Source: JALHMQ01 sp020248785
GTDB taxonomy: Bacteria > Pseudomonadota > Gammaproteobacteria > Burkholderiales > Burkholderiaceae_F
Length of the DNA stretch: 64,000 nucleotides
Reading direction: 5' to 3'
Assembly: GCA_046343415.1 (NCBI GenBank)
Contig: JBKDNL010000126.1
Coordinates: 1 to 64,000, forward strand
Shown here: positions 18,445-25,482 of the stretch, piece after piece
Position numbering within the stretch: position 1 is the first letter of the stretch
Layout of the letters: each line of letters begins with the position of its first letter
The notes under the pieces: generated by a model
Seen by the model: only the letters and a program-made list of their open reading frames with translations
Database searches by the model: none
Told to the model about the DNA's origin: nothing
Position numbers and translations under genes: made by a program

Positions 18445-19733
18445 AGCCGCCAGACCTGCGCGCCGCCATTGCGCAAGGCCGCGGCGTCCGCGAAGCACTT
18501 GACGTCGACGAAGAGCCCGCCCGGTTCGAGCTTGGCAAGGAAGTCGCTGACAGGTCGTTCAGTCACCTGGCGGTGCGCCACCGCGGCCACGATGGCCGCG
18601 CTCCGCAGCAGCGCCTCCCACGACTTCAGTTCGACGCCGTATTCGTGCCGCGCGTCCTCCGGCGAAGCTATCGGATCGTGCACTTGCACCACCGCGCCGT
18701 AGGACTCCAGCTCGCGGATCACGTCGATCACGCGCGAGTTGCGCAGGTCAGGCACGTTCTCCTTGAACGTGAGACCGAGCACACTGATGTTGGCGCCCTT
18801 CACTTGCACACCGGACTTGATCAGCGCCTTGATGGTCTCATCGGCAACGTACTTGCCCATGCCATCGTTGATGCGGCGGCCTGCGAGAATCACCTGCGGG
18901 TGATAGCCGAGCATCTCGGCTTTGTGCGTGAGGTAGTAGGGGTCAACGCCGATGCAATGGCCGCCGACCAGACCGGGGCGGAAGTTGAGAAAGTTCCACT
19001 TGGTGCCGGCGGCTTCAAGCACCTCCAGCGTGTCGAGGCCCATCTTGTGGAAGATGAGTGCCAGCTCATTCACCAGCGCGATGTTCAGGTCGCGCTGCGT
19101 GTTCTCGATGACCTTGGCGGCCTCTGCGACCTTGATGCTGGAGGCTTTGTAGACGCCCGCTTCAATGATGCTGCCGTACAGCTCGGCGAGAATCTCAAGT
19201 GTTTCTGGCGTGTCGCCGGCGACCACCTTGGTGATCTTGGTCAGCGTGCGGGTCTTGTCGCCGGGGTTGATCCGCTCTGGGGAATAGCCGACGAAGAAGT
19301 CGCGCTTCCACTTGAGGCCGGATTCGCGCTCGAGCACTGGAACGCAAACGTCTTCTGTCGCGCCTGGGTACACCGTGGATTCATACACGACGACGGCGCC
19401 ACGACGCATGTGGCGACCGACGCTGGCACTCGCCGCCAAAAGTGGCCCAAAGTCAGGATTGCGAGCCTCATCGACCGGCGTGGGAACAGCGATGACGATT
19501 ACGTCAGCCTCACCCAAAGTTCTTACATTCGACGTCGCCAGGAAAGAAGTGGCTCCCTGAAACTCTGAAGCCGCGACCTCGCCTGTCGGGTCTACACGCC
19601 GCTGATAGGCCTCAACTTTGGCCTCGGACAAGTCAAAGCCGACCGCCCTGAACTTCTTGCCGAAAGCCAAGGCAAGCGGAAGGCCGACATAACCAAGTCC
19701 GACCACACAGATCAAAGGATTAAACACTGCCAC
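18441..19733 (-). CDS. tviB: UDP-N-acetylglucosamine/galactosamine 6-dehydrogenase, TviB/WbpO-type
   Basis: This nucleotide-sugar dehydrogenase of 430 residues oxidises the C6 hydroxyl of a UDP-HexNAc to the uronic acid with two NAD. It has the Rossmann motif VGLGYVGLPLALAF and FVGYSPERINPGD. The catalytic cysteine is in GLVGGHCIGVDPYYL, and the C-terminal domain has LGLTFKENVPDLRNS. It supplies the acid that WbpB needs, although it is on the opposite strand. The start is GTG 19733, preceded by GGAG on the minus strand. The stop overlaps the convergent Wzy_C stop. TviB-type enzymes differ in GlcNAc versus GalNAc preference, which I cannot decide. Confidence 0.9.
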   Translation of the reverse strand: MAVFNPLICVVGLGYVGLPLALAFGKKFRAVGFDLSEAKVEAYQRRVDPTGEVAASEFQGATSFLATSNVRTLGEADVIVIAVPTPVDEARNPDFGPLLAASASVGRHMRRGAVVVYESTVYPGATEDVCVPVLERESGLKWKRDFFVGYSPERINPGDKTRTLTKITKVVAGDTPETLEILAELYGSIIEAGVYKASSIKVAEAAKVIENTQRDLNIALVNELALIFHKMGLDTLEVLEAAGTKWNFLNFRPGLVGGHCIGVDPYYLTHKAEMLGYHPQVILAGRRINDGMGKYVADETIKALIKSGVQVKGANISVLGLTFKENVPDLRNSRVIDVIRELESYGAVVQVHDPIASPEDARHEYGVELKSWEALLRSAAIVAAVAHRQVTERPVSDFLAKLEPGGLFVDVKCFADAAALRNGGAQVWRL

Positions 19734-20020
19734 TCGCTGCTGCTCCTACCTCGCGGCTATTCACCGACCACGAAAGTGTCGCCAGGGGGCGGCATTGAGA
19801 ACGAATTGGCAGTCTCACGAGGTACGCGGGCGACATCGAGTGTTCCCGGCGGCAGTCATTGTGATAACAGGCAAGTTGGCGTAGACAACGGCACCGCACC
19901 TGCAAGACATGTGTCTTGAAAAACTAAGCGGCGGCGATGCTGCCTCCGGGCCTGATTATCGGTCGTGTAGTTGCACTTCGGCAAACGCTCGTTCGACTCC
20001 ACGATTCGACGCGGCACACC
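19734..20020. other. Intergenic region between tviB and pilA
   Basis: No convincing gene is seen here. The stretch should contain the promoter of the minus-strand tviB gene, but I find no clear -35/-10 pair. It also receives the end of the pilA transcript, whose terminator is at 20025-20053. Confidence 0.5.
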
Positions 20021-20024
20021 AAAA

Positions 20025-20053
20025 GAAAAAGGCCGGGTTGTCCCGGCCCTTTT
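20025..20053 (-). terminator. Rho-independent terminator of pilA
   Basis: A perfect 7-bp GC stem (GGCCGGG at 20031-20037 and CCCGGCC at 20042-20048) has a 4-nt loop. On the minus strand it is followed by a T-rich tract (complement of the A-run at 20021-20030). It lies 22 nt beyond the pilA stop codon. Confidence 0.8.
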
Positions 20054-20074
20054 CGGCGGTCTCAAACGATCTGA

Positions 20075-20563
20075 TTACGTGCCCATGCCGGTATTGGCGC
20101 GCGTGCACCCATTACCCGAACGGTTGGTAATCCAGCTTACGTTGCTGTTGTTAAGCTGGGCCGTCAGTGTCACCGTACAGCTATTAAGTTGCGCGCCCGC
20201 GGCGGTCATCGTAATGACAGGCACGTCGTCAGCGCCCGGCACGACGGTGTAAGCGACGCCACCAAATTTCGGGAATGCCGGCATGTTTGCGAGCCAGACG
20301 GTCGGATTGGTTCCAGTAGTGCCTTGAATGTCAGTCGTGTTGTTGCACTCGGCCACGACTCCTTGATTGTTCTGCAGACACTCACCGATAGCCTGCTTCA
20401 ATGGACCTGCTGCATTGACAGCGTCCGACCAACGCGTCCGGGTCACGTAGTCCTGATACTGCGGAATAGCGATCGCGGCCAGAATGCCGATGATCGCAAC
20501 CACGATCATCAACTCGATCAGCGTGAAGCCGCGCTGCACGCGTTGCATCTGCTTCTTCATCAT
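20075..20563 (-). CDS. pilA: Type IV major pilin
   Basis: This 162-residue type IVa prepilin has a short basic leader ending in RVQRG, then the cleavage site before FTLIELMIVVAIIGILAA with Glu5 conserved. A long N-terminal hydrophobic helix follows, then a C-terminal globular domain with a disulfide-type Cys pair (SCTVTL and GNGCTRAN) and a second pair (ECLQNNQGVVAEC). It assembles into pili after PilD processing. The ribosome site AGGAG is 8 nt before MMKK. A sigma-54-like promoter sits upstream at 20617-20632. The Thr/Ser-rich C-terminus, and the nearby Wzy_C gene, make it a candidate glycosylation target. Confidence 0.93.
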   Translation of the reverse strand: MMKKQMQRVQRGFTLIELMIVVAIIGILAAIAIPQYQDYVTRTRWSDAVNAAGPLKQAIGECLQNNQGVVAECNNTTDIQGTTGTNPTVWLANMPAFPKFGGVAYTVVPGADDVPVITMTAAGAQLNSCTVTLTAQLNNSNVSWITNRSGNGCTRANTGMGT

Positions 20564-20616
20564 TAGGAAAGCTCCTGTTTTGATAACACCGGCACAGCGC
20601 CGATGCCATCAGTGTC

Positions 20617-20632
20617 TCCAAGTTCTGTGCCA
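20617..20632 (-). promoter_or_regulatory. Sigma-54-type -24/-12 promoter of pilA
   Basis: Read on the minus strand the site is TGGCACAGAACTTGGA. It matches the consensus TGGCAC-N5-TTGC except for the last base of the -12 element. It ends about 54 nt before the pilA ATG. PilR/RpoN control of pilA is well known in Pseudomonas and in betaproteobacteria. I did not identify a PilR site. Confidence 0.65.
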
Positions 20633-20795
20633 GGCAACTGCGGGAATATCACCCGGAAATCAAGGCCGATTCGGCAGCTAACTGACGGTTCTTGGCAGGT
20701 TGAGGTGACCAAGGTTGTCAGTGCGGATGGCGGAAGTTGAGCGTTAGTCCGAGTGGGGTAATGCGAAAGAGGCGGCGGCTGGCGGCGAAAGAGTG

Positions 20796-20829
20796 AAAGA
20801 CGCTGGGTCCCCGCTTTCGCGGGGACGAC
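20796..20829. repeat. 34-nt direct repeat, family B palindrome, left copy
   Basis: This sequence of the type AAAGACGCTGGGTCCCCGC ... GGGGACGAC contains the palindrome TCCCCGC-TTTC-GCGGGGA. It is identical over 34 nt, in the same orientation, to 21477-21510. The pair brackets the RelBE-type module. Confidence 0.8.
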
Positions 20830-20884
20830 GGCTGGGGCGTCGCGGCGCTTACTCGGGCAGCGCCAATCGCCGATTGATTTGAAA

Positions 20885-20920
20885 TTGGGCCCCGGCCCCG
20901 GATCAAGTCCGGGGCAAGCG
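20885..20920. repeat. GC-rich palindromic repeat, diverged family A
   Basis: It begins TTGGGCCCCGG like family A but continues CCCCGGATCAAGTCCGGGGC, forming its own stem-loop. It sits just upstream of the antitoxin promoter region. Confidence 0.6.
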
Positions 20921-20944
20921 CTTCGCCGGAGTGACGAGGGGCGT

Positions 20945-20956
20945 TATACTTGTATA
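20945..20956. promoter_or_regulatory. Palindromic operator of the RelBE-type module
   Basis: TATACTTGTATA is a perfect palindrome (TATAC-TT-GTATA) 28 nt before the antitoxin start. It overlaps a likely -10 element (TATACT). Ribbon-helix-helix antitoxins usually repress their own operon from such sites. The assignment is by position. Confidence 0.55.
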
Positions 20957-20983
20957 GCACTGATGACCCCTACCGAGGACGCC

Positions 20984-21208
20984 ATGCTCGCGATCCGCCT
21001 GCCCCCTGAAATTGAAGCCCGGCTCGAGCGCTTGGCGAAGCGCACCGGCCGCACCAAGACGTACTACGCACGCGAGGCCATTGTTGAGCATCTTGATGAC
21101 CTCGAAGATCTGTACACCGCCGAGAAGCGCTACGCCGCCGTGGTTGAAGGCAAGACCAGGACCTACACGCTAGAGGACGTGGAGCGGGATCTTGGCGTGG
21201 AGGGTTGA
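20984..21208 (+). CDS. Ribbon-helix-helix antitoxin, RelB/DUF6290-like
   Basis: This 74-residue protein reads MLAIRLPPEIEARLERLAKR, then TGRTKTYYAREAIVEHLDDL, an RHH DNA-binding fold followed by a toxin-binding tail (AEKRYAAVVEGKTRTYTLEDV). ATG 20984 has GAGGA spaced 5 nt upstream; ATG 20963 would add seven residues. It should dimerise on the TATACTTGTATA operator and neutralise the RelE-type toxin whose gene overlaps it by 17 nt. The whole module is bracketed by 34-nt direct repeats. Confidence 0.85.
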   Translation: MLAIRLPPEIEARLERLAKRTGRTKTYYAREAIVEHLDDLEDLYTAEKRYAAVVEGKTRTYTLEDVERDLGVEG

Positions 21209-21461
21209 GTTCGACGAAGCCAGCCGCAAGGAGATGGCAAAGCTCGACCCGCAGGCCGCTCGGCGGATCATCACCTTCCTCAAAGCGCGCGTCGCTCCAG
21301 CAGCAAACCCGCGGGCAATCGGAGAGGCACTGCATGGCGAGCGCTTCGGTGAGTTCTGGAAGTATCGGGTCGGCGACTATCGGGTGATCGCGAAGATCGA
21401 GGACGCGGTTCTGCGCGTGCTGGTGGTGCGGATTGGGCACCGGCGCGAGGTGTATCGCTAG
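21192..21461 (+). CDS. RelE/ParE-family toxin
   Basis: The product has 89 residues, starting at TTG 21192 (MAWRVEFDEASRKEMAKL). The RelE-type fold is recognised from DPQAARRIITFLKARV, EFWKYRVGDYRVIAKI and the C-terminal VVRIGHRREVYR. Toxins of this group usually cleave mRNA in the ribosome, while ParE relatives poison gyrase. This protein is closer to the RelE type that pairs with DUF6290 antitoxins. The overlap with the antitoxin gene implies translational coupling. Confidence 0.85.
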   Translation: MAWRVEFDEASRKEMAKLDPQAARRIITFLKARVAPAANPRAIGEALHGERFGEFWKYRVGDYRVIAKIEDAVLRVLVVRIGHRREVYR

Positions 21462-21476
21462 TCGATGGCCGTCGGT

Positions 21477-21510
21477 AAAGACGCTGGGTCCCCGCTTTCG
21501 CGGGGACGAC
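21477..21510. repeat. 34-nt direct repeat, family B palindrome, right copy
   Basis: It is identical over 34 nt and in the same orientation as 20796-20829. It starts 16 nt after the toxin stop codon. Confidence 0.8.
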
Positions 21511-21564
21511 AGCTACCCAGTCGAGGGCTTGCGCCAGCCTCGCAAACTGCAGGGTAAGGGGAGA

Positions 21565-21592
21565 TTAGGCCCCGGCCTTCGCCGGGGCGACG
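21565..21592. repeat. GC-rich palindromic repeat, family A variant
   Basis: This 28-nt element differs at two positions from the copy at 25447-25474 (TTAGGCCCCGGCCTTCG instead of TTGGGCCCCGGCCTGCG). It lies between the toxin gene and the FHA gene. Confidence 0.7.
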
Positions 21593-21601
21593 GGCGTAGG
21601 G

Positions 21602-22288
21602 CTACGCCTCAGCCGTCGGGTTGCTGAACTCCATCTTCACCCCCGCCAGTTCGATCACATCCTTGTCCTTGAGCGGATGCGCGGCGGAGCCGAGGTTGGC
21701 GCCGTTGACGGTGGGGAACATCTCGCCTTCCACATGCGCGATGAAGTAGCCGGTGGGGCGGCGTGTGATGACGGCCACCTGGTGGCCGGGGCGGCCGATG
21801 GTTGTGAGCGCCTTCACGAGCGCCAGCTCGCGGCCGGCGTTGGCACCGGACATGATCTTGATGACGGCCGCGCTGGCTTGTCCGCTGTCCGCCGCACCGC
21901 CGGGCTGGCGGACCTGGATCGTCGCCGGGCCCGGGCCGTAGAACTCGCGGCGCAAGGGCTGGCTGGTGTCGATGTCCACTTCGCTTTCCAGCGCGGTGCT
22001 GCCGTCGGTCAGGAAGCGCAGCCGGTACTTGCCGATTTCGATCGTGTCGCCGGGCTGCAGCAGGTGCTTCTTCACCGGCTGGCCGTTGACCGTGGTGCCG
22101 TTGGTCGAGCCCAGGTCCTCGAGGTAGAAGTCGTCGCCGGACTGGAAGATGACCGCGTGCTCGCCACTGACGGCGAGGTTGTCGATCACGACGTCGTTGT
22201 GGGAGCGACGGCCGACGGTGGTGCGCTCCTTGGAGAGGTTGACCTCCCGCAGGACCACTCCGTCAAGACTCAGCACTAGTCGAGACAT
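21602..22288 (-). CDS. FHA domain protein, two FHA repeats
   Basis: The 228-residue soluble protein has a canonical FHA domain at about residues 20-95 (TTVGRRSHNDVVIDNLAVSG, EDLGSTNGTTVNG). A second, more diverged FHA-like domain is at about 135-225 (TTIGRPGHQVAVITRRPTG, then PTVNGANLG). FHA domains bind phosphothreonine peptides. The neighbouring PP2C phosphatase on the same strand suggests a Ser/Thr phosphorylation circuit, but no Hanks-type kinase gene is within the window. Confidence 0.88.
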   Translation of the reverse strand: MSRLVLSLDGVVLREVNLSKERTTVGRRSHNDVVIDNLAVSGEHAVIFQSGDDFYLEDLGSTNGTTVNGQPVKKHLLQPGDTIEIGKYRLRFLTDGSTALESEVDIDTSQPLRREFYGPGPATIQVRQPGGAADSGQASAAVIKIMSGANAGRELALVKALTTIGRPGHQVAVITRRPTGYFIAHVEGEMFPTVNGANLGSAAHPLKDKDVIELAGVKMEFSNPTAEA

Positions 22289-22461
22289 AGATTGCGTCGC
22301 CCTCGTTATCGATCAGGCCCGCACGCGCGTCGCGCAGATCAGGCCGCCAGGGCCGCCGGCTTGACTGCCGTTGCTCCTGCCCACAAAAGCGCGCCGATTC
22401 TGCCAGCGCCAACAGGGCTTTGTCACTTTGCCGCAGTTTCGGCTCATTTGATCGCACCAAA

Positions 22462-23256
22462 TCAACTGGCCGCCTGGGCCGCTGGCACATCGACGGCCGA
22501 CTGGGCCTCCATCACGCGCACCAGGATGACCGAGGTGTTGTCGCGGCCGCCGGCCTCGTTGGCCATGTCGACCAGGCGGCGGGCGGTGTCCGGCAGGTCG
22601 GGCAGGCAGGCGTTCATCAGGCCGGCGATCTCGAACGGGCCCACCATTTCAGTCAGGCCGTCCGAACAGAGCATCAGCACGTCGCCCGAGGCGACGTCGT
22701 AGTCGTGCACCTCGGGCTCGATGTCAGCGCCGGCGCCCAGCGCCCGCGTCACCAGGTTCTTGGCCGGCAGCAGGCGCACTTCGTCCTCGGTGACCATGCC
22801 AGCGTCGAGCAGCTCCTGGCTGAAGGAGTGATCGCGGGTCAGCTGCTCCAGTTCGCCGCCGCGCATGCGATACAGACGCGAGTCGCCGGTGTGCGCCACC
22901 CACAGCCGATCGCCCAGCAGCCAGCCGACCACCAGCGTCGTGGCCATGCCCTCGAATGCGGTGCTGTTCAGCGCCGCGCGGAAAATGGACTGGTTCACGT
23001 CGACCAGCGCCTCGATCAGCGCGCGGCGCGGATCGAACGGCACGCCGGCCTCCTGCGCCTCATGCAGGGCGCGGGTGAGCTCGGCCAGCAGCGTGCTCAC
23101 CGCCATGGTGCTGGCGATCTCACCGGCGTTGTAGCCGCCCAGGCCGTCGGCCAGCAGGAACAGGCCCACGTCGGGATCAGCCCCCACGGCGTCCTCGTTC
23201 AAGGGACGCACAAGACCCGGATGGGTCTTGACCGCGAAGTCGACGACGAAGTTCAT
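22462..23256 (-). CDS. PP2C-family Ser/Thr phosphatase (Stp1-like)
   Basis: This is a 264-residue metal-dependent phosphatase. Family motifs are VRPLNEDAVG, LFLLADGLGGYNAGE (metal-binding Asp and Gly), VAHTGDSRLYRM, LCSDGLTEMV and GGRDNTSVILV. I place the start at ATG 23256 (MNFVVDFAVKTHPG). The longer upstream reading has no homologous content. It probably reverses the phosphorylation read by the FHA protein, whose gene lies 173 nt downstream on the same strand. Confidence 0.9.
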   Translation of the reverse strand: MNFVVDFAVKTHPGLVRPLNEDAVGADPDVGLFLLADGLGGYNAGEIASTMAVSTLLAELTRALHEAQEAGVPFDPRRALIEALVDVNQSIFRAALNSTAFEGMATTLVVGWLLGDRLWVAHTGDSRLYRMRGGELEQLTRDHSFSQELLDAGMVTEDEVRLLPAKNLVTRALGAGADIEPEVHDYDVASGDVLMLCSDGLTEMVGPFEIAGLMNACLPDLPDTARRLVDMANEAGGRDNTSVILVRVMEAQSAVDVPAAQAAS

Positions 23257-23332
23257 GCGAAGTTGGGACAGGCAGGATCGGCCCGGTCGAATGCGCCGGG
23301 GGCCGCCACCATACCGTAGAAGCGCCGGTCCA

Positions 23333-24061
23333 TCACGCCCCGTCGTTCGCACCGGTGTCGGCGGGCACGCGACGCCGTTCGACCATCTTGGCGATCACCA
23401 CGACCAGCACCGCCCCGGCCACGCAGGCGGCGTAGTAGACGGTCTTGTCCTGCGGCACGTGCCCCACCAGCAGCTTGTCGCCGACGATCAGCCCGCCGGC
23501 GATCCAGCCCAGCAGCGCGCCGCCCAGCAGCACGATGATCGGAAAGCGGTCGAGCAGCTTGAGGATGATCTGGCTGCCGAAGATGATGAAAGGCACGCTC
23601 ACCAGCAGGCCGAAGATGATGAGGCCGGTGCGATGCGAGGGATCGGCCTGCTCGGCCGCGCCGGCAATGGCGATCACGTTGTCGACCGACATCACGAAGT
23701 CCGCGACGATGATCGTCTTGATCGCCGCCCACAGCTTGTCGCTGGATTGCAGGTTGGCGTGACCGTCGTCTTCGGGCGGAGCGATGAGCTTGACGCCGAT
23801 CCAGATCAGCAGCACGCCGCCGATCAGCTTGAGCGCGGGCACGTTCAGAAGCGCCACGGCAAACGAGATGAGGATCACGCGCAGCACGATCGCGCCGGCC
23901 GCGCCCCAGAAAATGCCCAGGCGCCGGTGCTTGGGCGGCAGGTTGCGGCACGCCAGCGCGATGACCACCGCGTTGTCGCCACCGAGCAGGATGTCGATCA
24001 GGATGATCTGACCGATCGCGGCCCAATCGAGCGTGGCGAACCAGGCAAGGACAGCGTCCAC
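23333..24061 (-). CDS. TerC-family integral membrane protein
   Basis: This 242-residue membrane protein has the TerC signatures ILLGGDNAVVIALACRNLP and FVMSVDNVIAIAGAA, whose acidic residues lie in the membrane and probably bind metal (manganese export is described for relatives). The start is GTG 24061, preceded by GGAGGAG. It is the YjbE-type short form without CBS domains. It stands next to sucD, as in many Burkholderiales. Confidence 0.88.
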   Translation of the reverse strand: MDAVLAWFATLDWAAIGQIILIDILLGGDNAVVIALACRNLPPKHRRLGIFWGAAGAIVLRVILISFAVALLNVPALKLIGGVLLIWIGVKLIAPPEDDGHANLQSSDKLWAAIKTIIVADFVMSVDNVIAIAGAAEQADPSHRTGLIIFGLLVSVPFIIFGSQIILKLLDRFPIIVLLGGALLGWIAGGLIVGDKLLVGHVPQDKTVYYAACVAGAVLVVVIAKMVERRRVPADTGANDGA

Positions 24062-24183
24062 CGTCGTGCTCCTCCCGTTGCGTGCTCTTGTTCTCCGGCT
24101 CCGGTGGGGCCGTGCGGGCCGCGTCGCCACGCGGCCCTGTGTTGACCAAAGCAGCCGCGCGCAGCCTGTGCTGCGCAACGCGC

Positions 24184-25065
24184 CTACAAGACCGACTTCA
24201 GCAGCGTGCCCAGCTCCGACGGGTTCTTGGTGGTGCGGATGCCGCAGGCCTCCATGACCGCCAGCTTCTCCTGGGCCGTGCCCTTGCCGCCCGAGATGAT
24301 CGCGCCCGCATGGCCCATCCGCTTGCCCGGCGGCGCGGTCACTCCGGCGATGAATCCCACCACCGGCTTCTTCATGTGTTCCTTGGCCCAGTGCGCGGCA
24401 ACCTCTTCATCGCCGCCGCCGATCTCGCCGATCATCACGACCGCATCGGTCTCGGGGTCCTCATTGAAGAGCTTGAGCACATCGATGTGCTTCAGGCCAT
24501 TGACCGGGTCACCGCCGATGCCCACCGCGCTCGACTGGCCGAGCCCCAGCTCGGTGAGTTGGCCGACCGCCTCGTAGGTGAGCGTGCCGGAGCGCGACAC
24601 GACGCCGATGCGGCCCTTGCGATGGATGTGCCCAGGCATGATGCCGATCTTGATCTCCTCGGGCGTGATGACGCCCGGGCAGTTGGGGCCGACCAGGATC
24701 GTCTTGCGGCTCTCCTTGCGCATGCGGTCGCGCACCTCGATCATGTCGCGCACCGGGATGCCCTCGGTGATGCAGATGACGAGGTCGAGGTCGGCCTCCA
24801 CCGCCTCCCAGATCGCCGCGGCCGCGCCCGGCGGTGGCACGTAGATCACGCTGGCGTTCACACCCTGCTTGTCCTTGGCTTCCTTGACCGAGGCATAGAT
24901 CGGAATGCCTTCAAAGTCCTCGCCCGCCTTCTTGGGGTTCACGCCGGCGACGAAGCAGTTCTTGCCATTGGCGTAGTCGCGGCACATGCGGGTGTGAAAC
25001 TGCCCGGTCTTGCCGGTGATGCCCTGCGTGACCACGCGGGTGTTCTTGTTGATCAGGATGCTCAT
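24184..25065 (-). CDS. sucD: Succinyl-CoA synthetase alpha subunit
   Basis: SucD has 293 residues and carries the CoA-binding Rossmann domain (TRVVTQGITGKTGQFHT). The active-site histidine is in the segment AHWAKEHMKKP to GKRMGHAGAIISGGKGTA. With SucC it converts succinyl-CoA to succinate in the TCA cycle with NTP formation. ATG 25065 begins MSILINKNT. Unusually, sucC and sucD are not adjacent: a GIY-YIG gene with flanking inverted repeats lies between them, leaving an 82-nt leader before sucD. Confidence 0.96.
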   Translation of the reverse strand: MSILINKNTRVVTQGITGKTGQFHTRMCRDYANGKNCFVAGVNPKKAGEDFEGIPIYASVKEAKDKQGVNASVIYVPPPGAAAAIWEAVEADLDLVICITEGIPVRDMIEVRDRMRKESRKTILVGPNCPGVITPEEIKIGIMPGHIHRKGRIGVVSRSGTLTYEAVGQLTELGLGQSSAVGIGGDPVNGLKHIDVLKLFNEDPETDAVVMIGEIGGGDEEVAAHWAKEHMKKPVVGFIAGVTAPPGKRMGHAGAIISGGKGTAQEKLAVMEACGIRTTKNPSELGTLLKSVL

Positions 25066-25113
25066 GGTGTGTCCCTCTGCCTCGTTCTGTCTCGCGCAAC
25101 GGCGCCGAATCGC

Positions 25114-25141
25114 CGTCGCCCCGGCGCAGGCCGGGGCCCAA
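25114..25141. repeat. Perfect 28-nt inverted repeat flanking the GIY-YIG gene (downstream side)
   Basis: It is identical to 31-58 and the exact reverse complement of 25447-25474. The GIY-YIG stop codon lies 6 nt from its inner edge. The sequence is itself nearly palindromic (GGCCCCGGC-CTGC-GCCGGGGC on one strand). Confidence 0.85.
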
Positions 25142-25147
25142 TTTGTT

Positions 25148-25441
25148 CTACCGGGCGATGCTCTCGAAAAGGTCATCCCAGCTGGGGTTCATCGCCTGGA
25201 TCAAGTTCACTTTCCAATCTCGATGCGAGCGCTTGATCCGCTTGTCGCGTGCGATCGCTTCCAGCATCGATTCGTGTCTCTCGTACCAAACCAGCGTCTT
25301 CAGTCCGTGTTCCTTGGTGAACCCGTCCGCCAGGCCCTCTCGGTGTTGCCACACGCGCTTGACCAGATCGCTCGTCACGCCCGTGTACAGCGTGCCGTAG
25401 GGCTTGTTGGTCATGATGTAGACGTAGGCAGCTTCGATCAC
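25148..25441 (-). CDS. Small GIY-YIG nuclease-domain protein between sucC and sucD
   Basis: This 97-residue protein is a stand-alone GIY-YIG domain. The first strand is YVYIMTNKPYGTLYTGVT, followed by the conserved Arg in LVKRVWQHR, the tyrosine in LVWYERHES and the metal-binding Glu region EAIARDKRIKRSHRDWK. Such minimal proteins (UPF0213/YhbQ-like and relatives) have uncertain roles; GIY-YIG domains cut DNA. Its start and stop lie only 5-6 nt inside a pair of perfect 28-nt inverted repeats, so gene plus repeats form a compact 361-bp unit (25114-25474). It is oriented with the suc operon and could be co-transcribed. Confidence 0.88.
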   Translation of the reverse strand: MIEAAYVYIMTNKPYGTLYTGVTSDLVKRVWQHREGLADGFTKEHGLKTLVWYERHESMLEAIARDKRIKRSHRDWKVNLIQAMNPSWDDLFESIAR

Positions 25442-25446
25442 CGAAC

Positions 25447-25474
25447 TTGGGCCCCGGCCTGCGCCGGGGCGACG
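25447..25474. repeat. Perfect 28-nt inverted repeat flanking the GIY-YIG gene (upstream side)
   Basis: It is the reverse complement of 25114-25141 with no mismatch. It lies 5 nt before the GIY-YIG start and 8 nt after the sucC stop codon. Confidence 0.85.
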
Positions 25475-25482
25475 ACTCTGAT

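Noticed and set aside
20796..21592. Repeats considered as a CRISPR array
   Set aside because: Copies are palindromic, few and irregularly spaced around protein genes. There are no uniform spacers and no cas genes in the window.
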